From: an uncultured Paracoccaceae bacterium
GTDB lineage: Bacteria; Pseudomonadota; Alphaproteobacteria; Rhodobacterales; Rhodobacteraceae
DNA length: 64,000 nt
Assembly (NCBI GenBank): GCA_947500135.1
Contig: CANMQX010000003.1
Span: 1 to 64,000 of the forward strand
Direction of reading: 5' to 3'
In this document: one piece after another, positions 52,431 to 64,000 of the stretch
How positions within the stretch are numbered: position 1 is the stretch's first letter
Layout: every line of letters begins with the position of its first letter
The notes under the pieces: generated by a model
Seen by the model: the letters and a program-made list of their open reading frames with translations, nothing else
What the model was told of the DNA's origin: nothing
Databases searched by the model: none
Translations under genes and position numbers: made by a program

Positions 52431-53858
52431 TTAGGCTGAGTCGTCGTTTTCGCGGCTCAGCAGATCGAACTTGCGCAGCTTGACATAAAGCGACTGCCGG
52501 GAAAGCCCAAGCATCTCTGCTGCAGCAACCCGGTTATTCATCGTCAGCTCAACCGCGGTTTCGATGCACATCTTTTCAACAACATTTGTTGTTTCGGCCA
52601 CGATGTCTTTGAGCGTCGCACTGCCAACCAGTTCAACAATGGAACGCATGCTTTCGTCGCTTGTGGGATTGGCGGTGTTGCGGCTGGGCTCTGCGTGGAT
52701 TGCATCGCGGAACACAAACGCAAACACCGATTCAGACCCCGCCTTTAGCCGGGTGACAGACACCTCAACCGGGCGGGGGTTGCCGTAATCACCAGCGACT
52801 TTCGTGGTGTAGATCCGCATTTTGCCGGACCGGTTGGCATTTTCCATCATCACCTTCAGATCAACGCTGCCGCGCAGCAGGTAATCGGAAAGGTTGCGTT
52901 CGCGGATACGGACGTCATGCGCGGTATCGATCAAGCTGAGGAAGGCGTCATTCACCGACAGGACTTGCCCAGTGTCTTTGACAAATACGATGGCTTCGGG
53001 GCCGTCAGCATAAAGGTCATGCAAATTGCGGCTTAGGTCATTGACGTCCGGGGCGGTTTCATCGGCAGGCTTGATCCGGCACAGCAAGACCCGGTCGCCT
53101 GCCGTGCGAAACAGTGTCGGGGTGATGATCACGCCGGTGGCTTTGCCGCGCAGTTCCAGTGTTTCCTTTGGGTCACCCTCGGCGATGGCGTGACTCGTCA
53201 GGTTATCAATCAGATCGCCACGCTTGCGCTGTTCAAAACACCCCGCAAATGCAGCGCCGATCAGTTTCTCTCTGGGTCGGCCAAGCAGGGTCGCGGCTGC
53301 GGCGTTTGCCTCTGAAACTTCACCGGTTTGAACGGATACGAACACGACGGCCTCAGACGCGCTATCCATCAGGACGCGAAAACGCGTGTCGTATTCGCGC
53401 TGCGCCTCATAATCGCGTTCAAGGGCCAGTTGTGCCTTGACCAACTGCTGCTGCATCTCTGCAATCGGGCGCAGATCGCGGCCAAGCAGCAAGATCGCAC
53501 CATCAGGGCCGATGCGGTGAAAGCTGTACCTGACCGGAAATTCCCACTGACCCAGATCATCGGTATGGTTCAGTTCCACCGGTCGCACGGTTTCTGCGCC
53601 ATCCAAGAAAGTGGCCAACCTGCCGTCGAATTTTGAGACACTTTCGATCGTCAATGCGCCACGAATATCTTTGCCTTCCCAATGTTCAAGCTTGTGAAAG
53701 GCTTCGTTCGTGGGGCTGACAAGGACGGACAGCACCTTACCTGCATCTGAAATGACAATCCCAAGATCGGCAACTTCGGCGATGATATCACCCAATATCT
53801 CGGGGGCGATCAGGGGAATTGCACCGCTGCTCCAGTATTTTGCACCCCGGGACGTCAT
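52431..53858 (-). CDS. ppsR: Photosynthesis repressor PpsR/CrtJ
   Basis: A 475-residue aerobic repressor of photosynthesis genes. Three PAS-like regions (about 15-135, 155-275 and 285-390), separated by a Q-linker-like coiled coil, precede a C-terminal Fis-type helix-turn-helix (NRVAAAEMLGLSRQSLYVKLRKF). Cys near 207 (GCFEQRK) and Cys431 (MCIETAV) lie where the redox Cys pair of PpsR is placed. ATG 53858 (MTSRGAKYWSSGAIPLIAPE) matches the usual family start; a GTG at 53948 would overlap ppaA. It binds TGT-N12-ACA boxes, two of which lie just upstream. Confidence 0.93.
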   Translation of the reverse strand: MTSRGAKYWSSGAIPLIAPEILGDIIAEVADLGIVISDAGKVLSVLVSPTNEAFHKLEHWEGKDIRGALTIESVSKFDGRLATFLDGAETVRPVELNHTDDLGQWEFPVRYSFHRIGPDGAILLLGRDLRPIAEMQQQLVKAQLALERDYEAQREYDTRFRVLMDSASEAVVFVSVQTGEVSEANAAAATLLGRPREKLIGAAFAGCFEQRKRGDLIDNLTSHAIAEGDPKETLELRGKATGVIITPTLFRTAGDRVLLCRIKPADETAPDVNDLSRNLHDLYADGPEAIVFVKDTGQVLSVNDAFLSLIDTAHDVRIRERNLSDYLLRGSVDLKVMMENANRSGKMRIYTTKVAGDYGNPRPVEVSVTRLKAGSESVFAFVFRDAIHAEPSRNTANPTSDESMRSIVELVGSATLKDIVAETTNVVEKMCIETAVELTMNNRVAAAEMLGLSRQSLYVKLRKFDLLSRENDDSA

Positions 53859-53893
53859 CCCAGCCGCACCGAAGTTTGCAGCACCACCATCAG

Positions 53894-54691
53894 TCACGTC
53901 CTGCGCATCGTAGGGGGGTGATTGGTCGTTGCCACTTTCAGGTTGCACAACGCAATAGCCTGATCTGGTTGTGCTGTCGCATGGTCCGCACCTGTCAACG
54001 CCTTAACATCTTCTACTGTTTCGACCTTCAGAATAGAGCCACCAATGACAATGGGCAAATGCTGATCAGTCGCGTTCTTTACTACATCGACGATCCGGCG
54101 CAGTGATTCAAGCCTTTCACCGCGCGACGAAGAAATGAACACGGCATCAAAACCTGTGCGCTGAATACGCGCGGCGATTTCTTCGGGGCGCACGCCAAGC
54201 GTTAATCTGACCGACAGGCCCTTGCGGCGCAACTGCCCGGCCAGAACCATCGCGCCAAGCGTATGATAGATTTCTTGCGCAACGATCAGCATGACAGCCG
54301 GCGCCGTCGGATCGGCGGAGTTGTCACCCGACCAGTCCGGGCCAAGGTCCCGCAACATCGATTGCAGGCGCGACACCCCGATTGTCACCCCGGCAAAGCC
54401 CAGTTCGTCAGAACACCACAAATCGCCCATCTGGCGCGCCAGTTCCGGGATGTAGCTGTCGGCAATATCTTCGCGGCTGATCCCCGATGCCAGCGCGTGT
54501 TCCAGTGCCTCACCACAAGAATCGCGATCAGCGCTCATCGCGGCGGTATGCAGGCTTTTTAGTATGTCAGCATCTAGGTCTGGTGGCGGATTGCTTGCCA
54601 CGATCTGCACGTGCAGTGCCGACATTGCATTTGCGGGCAATGGTGTCGCATCAACTCGCGATTTGGCGTCTATGTTCCGATGTTCGGGCAT
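53894..54691 (-). CDS. ppaA: Cobalamin-dependent light/redox regulator PpaA/AerR
   Basis: A 265-residue protein with a helical cap domain (about 50-125; DLWCSDELGFAGVTIGVSRLQ) and a B12-binding Rossmann domain (about 140-245; LIVAQEIYHTLGAMVLAGQLRRKG). It is an antirepressor partner of PpsR. The ATG at 54691 is fixed by AAAGGA eight bases upstream. The gene precedes ppsR on the same strand, 35 bp from its start. A SCHIC-type variant of the B12 domain is typical for PpaA; I see no classical DxHxxG motif, as expected. Confidence 0.92.
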   Translation of the reverse strand: MPEHRNIDAKSRVDATPLPANAMSALHVQIVASNPPPDLDADILKSLHTAAMSADRDSCGEALEHALASGISREDIADSYIPELARQMGDLWCSDELGFAGVTIGVSRLQSMLRDLGPDWSGDNSADPTAPAVMLIVAQEIYHTLGAMVLAGQLRRKGLSVRLTLGVRPEEIAARIQRTGFDAVFISSSRGERLESLRRIVDVVKNATDQHLPIVIGGSILKVETVEDVKALTGADHATAQPDQAIALCNLKVATTNHPPTMRRT

Positions 54692-54748
54692 GCACGCAAT
54701 CCTTTTGCTGAATTCGCGCTTTTGGCAACCTCTACAGCATTCCTTGGT

Positions 54749-54789
54749 ATTGTCCTGCGCAGTGCCCAGAATGTCAAAGAAAATTGACA
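54749..54789 (-). promoter_or_regulatory. PpsR box and promoter of ppaA-ppsR
   Basis: TGT-N12-ACA at 54772-54789 is the PpsR/CrtJ consensus. On the minus strand its second half forms TTGACA (54772-54777), followed after exactly 17 bp by GACAAT (54749-54754): a strong sigma-70-like promoter covered by the repressor site. Confidence 0.8.
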
Positions 54790-54895
54790 TATTGTAAGTC
54801 GCATGCGCTGAAATATTATTCAATACGTTGAAAAATATGATAAATGTGGATATCGTATGGCCCATGCAGTCATAGCTGAATGACAGAAGTCGAAC

Positions 54896-54937
54896 TGTAA
54901 GTTAAAGTTGACACATAGCCCAAATGACACCTAATCT
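54896..54937 (+). promoter_or_regulatory. PpsR box and promoter of bchF operon
   Basis: TGT-N12-ACA at 54896-54913; its second half contains TTGACA (54908-54913), and TAATCT follows at 54932-54937 (18-bp spacing) as a candidate -10. Located 55 bp before bchF. Same build as the ppaA box. Confidence 0.78.
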
Positions 54938-54967
54938 AGACATATGGGACTGTCAGGGGCCGTTTAC

Positions 54968-62821
<7,854 letters not shown>

Positions 62822-62831
62822 TGAAAACCCT

Positions 62832-62858
62832 GTCGGCAAAGCGTCGGACAAACGTCGG
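62832..62858. promoter_or_regulatory. GTCGG triplet at 11-bp spacing upstream of bchM
   Basis: GTCGG at 62832, 62843 and 62854, in the same spacing and with the same following CAAA/ACAAA bases as the array at 11551-11580. It lies in the 79-bp gap between the bchL stop and the bchM start. Confidence 0.55.
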
Positions 62859-62900
62859 ACTTGCGTATGGCAAGGTTTCCGCCGCCTGTGGGGTGCCTGC

Positions 62901-63593
62901 ATGACGCAATATGCCGCAACACGCGACCGGGTCGAAGATTACTTTGACCGTTCCGCCACCAAAGTCTGGGAGCGGCTGACATCGGATGCGCCAGTGTCTG
63001 GTATTCGCGCCACAGTCCGTGCGGGCCGTGATCAGATGCGTGATCTGCTGTTGGATCAGTTTCCTGTTGATCTGCGCGGTGCCCGTCTTCTGGATGCGGG
63101 CTGCGGCACCGGGGCGATGGCGGTAGAATTGGCTAAGCGTGGCGCACAGGTTGTCGCCGTTGATATTTCACCCGCGCTGATCGATATCGCTAAACAGCGT
63201 GTCCCTGCAGGGTTGCCCGGCGATATCGATTGGGTGGCTGGCGATATGCTGGATGCGACCAAGGGCGGGTTTGACCATGCGGTCGCGATGGATTCACTGA
63301 TCTATTACGGCCCCGATGACGTGGCCGCCGTGTTGGGCCGTGCCGCCGCCCGCGTGCGTGGCAAGTTCGCCTTTACCCTGCCACCACGTACCCCAATGCT
63401 GATGGCGATGTGGCGTGTGGGCAAACTGTTCCCCCGCGCGGATCGCAGCCCGACCATGGTGCCGCAGACAACCGCTGGCGTTGCCAATGCGCTGCGGGCG
63501 GCAGGTATTGCGGGACAGCTGCGCGAGGTTTCCCGCGTCAAATCGGGCTTCTACATCTCAAACGCCCTTGTGTTTGATGGGGGTGCGTCATGA
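62901..63593 (+). CDS. bchM: Magnesium protoporphyrin IX methyltransferase
   Basis: A 230-residue SAM-dependent methyltransferase: motif I LLDAGCGTGAM and the following VVAVDIS acid. It methylates the 13-propionate of Mg-protoporphyrin. The ATG at 62901 begins MTQYAATRDRVEDYFD as in other BchM; the longer frame from 62790 overlaps bchL and is not supported. The stop overlaps the next gene by ATGA. Confidence 0.95.
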   Translation: MTQYAATRDRVEDYFDRSATKVWERLTSDAPVSGIRATVRAGRDQMRDLLLDQFPVDLRGARLLDAGCGTGAMAVELAKRGAQVVAVDISPALIDIAKQRVPAGLPGDIDWVAGDMLDATKGGFDHAVAMDSLIYYGPDDVAAVLGRAAARVRGKFAFTLPPRTPMLMAMWRVGKLFPRADRSPTMVPQTTAGVANALRAAGIAGQLREVSRVKSGFYISNALVFDGGAS

Positions 63594-64000
63594 TTTTCCG
63601 CGCCGCTGCCCTGAAGAAAGTATCCATCGGTCTGCTGCCCTTTGGTGATGCGGTGAGTGAAGACCTGCCACTGGGCCAGCTTTTACGCCTGTCACTGTTT
63701 CAGGTTTCGGTAGGTATGGCGGCGGTGATGCTGCTGGGCACGTTGAACCGGGTGATGATCGTTGAACTGAATATCGGTGCCATGCTGGTGGCGGCGATGA
63801 TTGCCATTCCGGTGCTGGTCGCCCCGTTCCGGGCGCTGGTTGGGTTCAAATCAGACAATTACAAATCAGCCATCGGCTGGAAGCGCATCCCTTACCTGTG
63901 GTTTGGGACGATGTGGCAGTTTGGTGGCCTTGCCATCATGCCCATGGCGCTGCTGGTGCTGTCGGGTGATCGCACCCTTGATATGCCATGGGCCGGGTAT
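63590..64000 (+). CDS. lhaA: PucC/LhaA-family light-harvesting assembly factor (3' end outside window)
   Basis: The first 137 residues of a membrane protein of the BCD/PucC branch of the major facilitator superfamily; helices and the GFKSDNYKSAIGWKRIPYLWFGT segment are characteristic. The ATG overlaps the bchM stop (ATGA). In Rhodobacteraceae lhaA follows bchM and precedes puhA. It assists assembly of the LH1 antenna. Truncated by the window edge. Confidence 0.9.
   Translation, partial: MIFRAAALKKVSIGLLPFGDAVSEDLPLGQLLRLSLFQVSVGMAAVMLLGTLNRVMIVELNIGAMLVAAMIAIPVLVAPFRALVGFKSDNYKSAIGWKRIPYLWFGTMWQFGGLAIMPMALLVLSGDRTLDMPWAGY

Noticed and set aside
62832-62850. PpsR box upstream of bchM
   Set aside because: TGT and ACA triplets occur but are separated by 14 bases rather than 12, and are part of the phased GTCGG array.

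Overview
The window comes from a marine-type alphaproteobacterium of the Rhodobacterales (Roseobacter group) that can carry out anoxygenic photosynthesis. The evidence is the block ppaA-ppsR // bchF-N-B-H-L-M-lhaA at the right end, whose order and ATGA-type junctions are those of Rhodobacteraceae photosynthesis gene clusters, together with GC-rich coding sequence throughout and the TGT-N12-ACA regulator boxes expected for PpsR. A Loktanella/Yoonia-like aerobic anoxygenic phototroph is my best guess; the genus is inference only. I see no rRNA, tRNA, CRISPR array or complete insertion sequence.

Layout. 1-600: two tandem copies of a small exported protein (the first cut by the window edge). 700-7650: housekeeping genes (recQ, truB, a DUF1643 gene, an RTX-repeat protein, rpsO, uvrC) with two clear terminators and a cluster of tiny palindromes. 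7930-12621, minus strand: sppA-like peptidase / 55-residue membrane zinc-ribbon-like protein / SDR oxidoreductase joined by ATGA overlaps, an ABC-2 exporter pair, and a GAPDH. 13087-21858: a signalling and membrane-remodelling locus with a transmembrane Ser/Thr kinase, an FHA protein, a PP2C phosphatase and three P-loop GTPases (one large and dynamin-like), followed by two uncharacterised genes to 23410. This is the most likely under-described system in the window. 23450-27580: a very large secreted ExeM-type nuclease with RTX, cadherin-like and three lamin-tail domains.

27765-41397 is a catabolic region: a fluoroacetate-dehalogenase-like hydrolase, a beta-hydroxyacid dehydrogenase, an MttB-family methyltransferase with a divergent LysR regulator, an RND efflux pair, then an FAD/GcvT-type demethylating oxidoreductase, a small protein, a Rieske oxygenase and a second LysR regulator. 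The set suggests use of methylated amines or betaines. 41785-42999 is a compact, less GC-rich accessory module (DUF1508 protein, XRE repressor, ImmA/IrrE-type metalloprotease) with a symmetrical operator candidate. 42996-52419 holds pncB, an alpha-2-macroglobulin/PBP1C pair and a PCu(A)C copper chaperone.

52431-64000 is the photosynthesis cluster. ppsR and ppaA (minus strand) and bchF onward (plus strand) diverge from a 276-bp control region carrying two PpsR boxes, each of which contains the -35 hexamer of a plausible promoter. bchF, N, B and H make vinyl hydratase, the two DPOR catalytic subunits and Mg-chelatase; bchL supplies the DPOR iron protein, bchM the methyltransferase, and the last gene (cut by the window edge) is a PucC/LhaA-type light-harvesting assembly factor. 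An intergenic repeat downstream of bchH also appears in frame inside the bchB linker.
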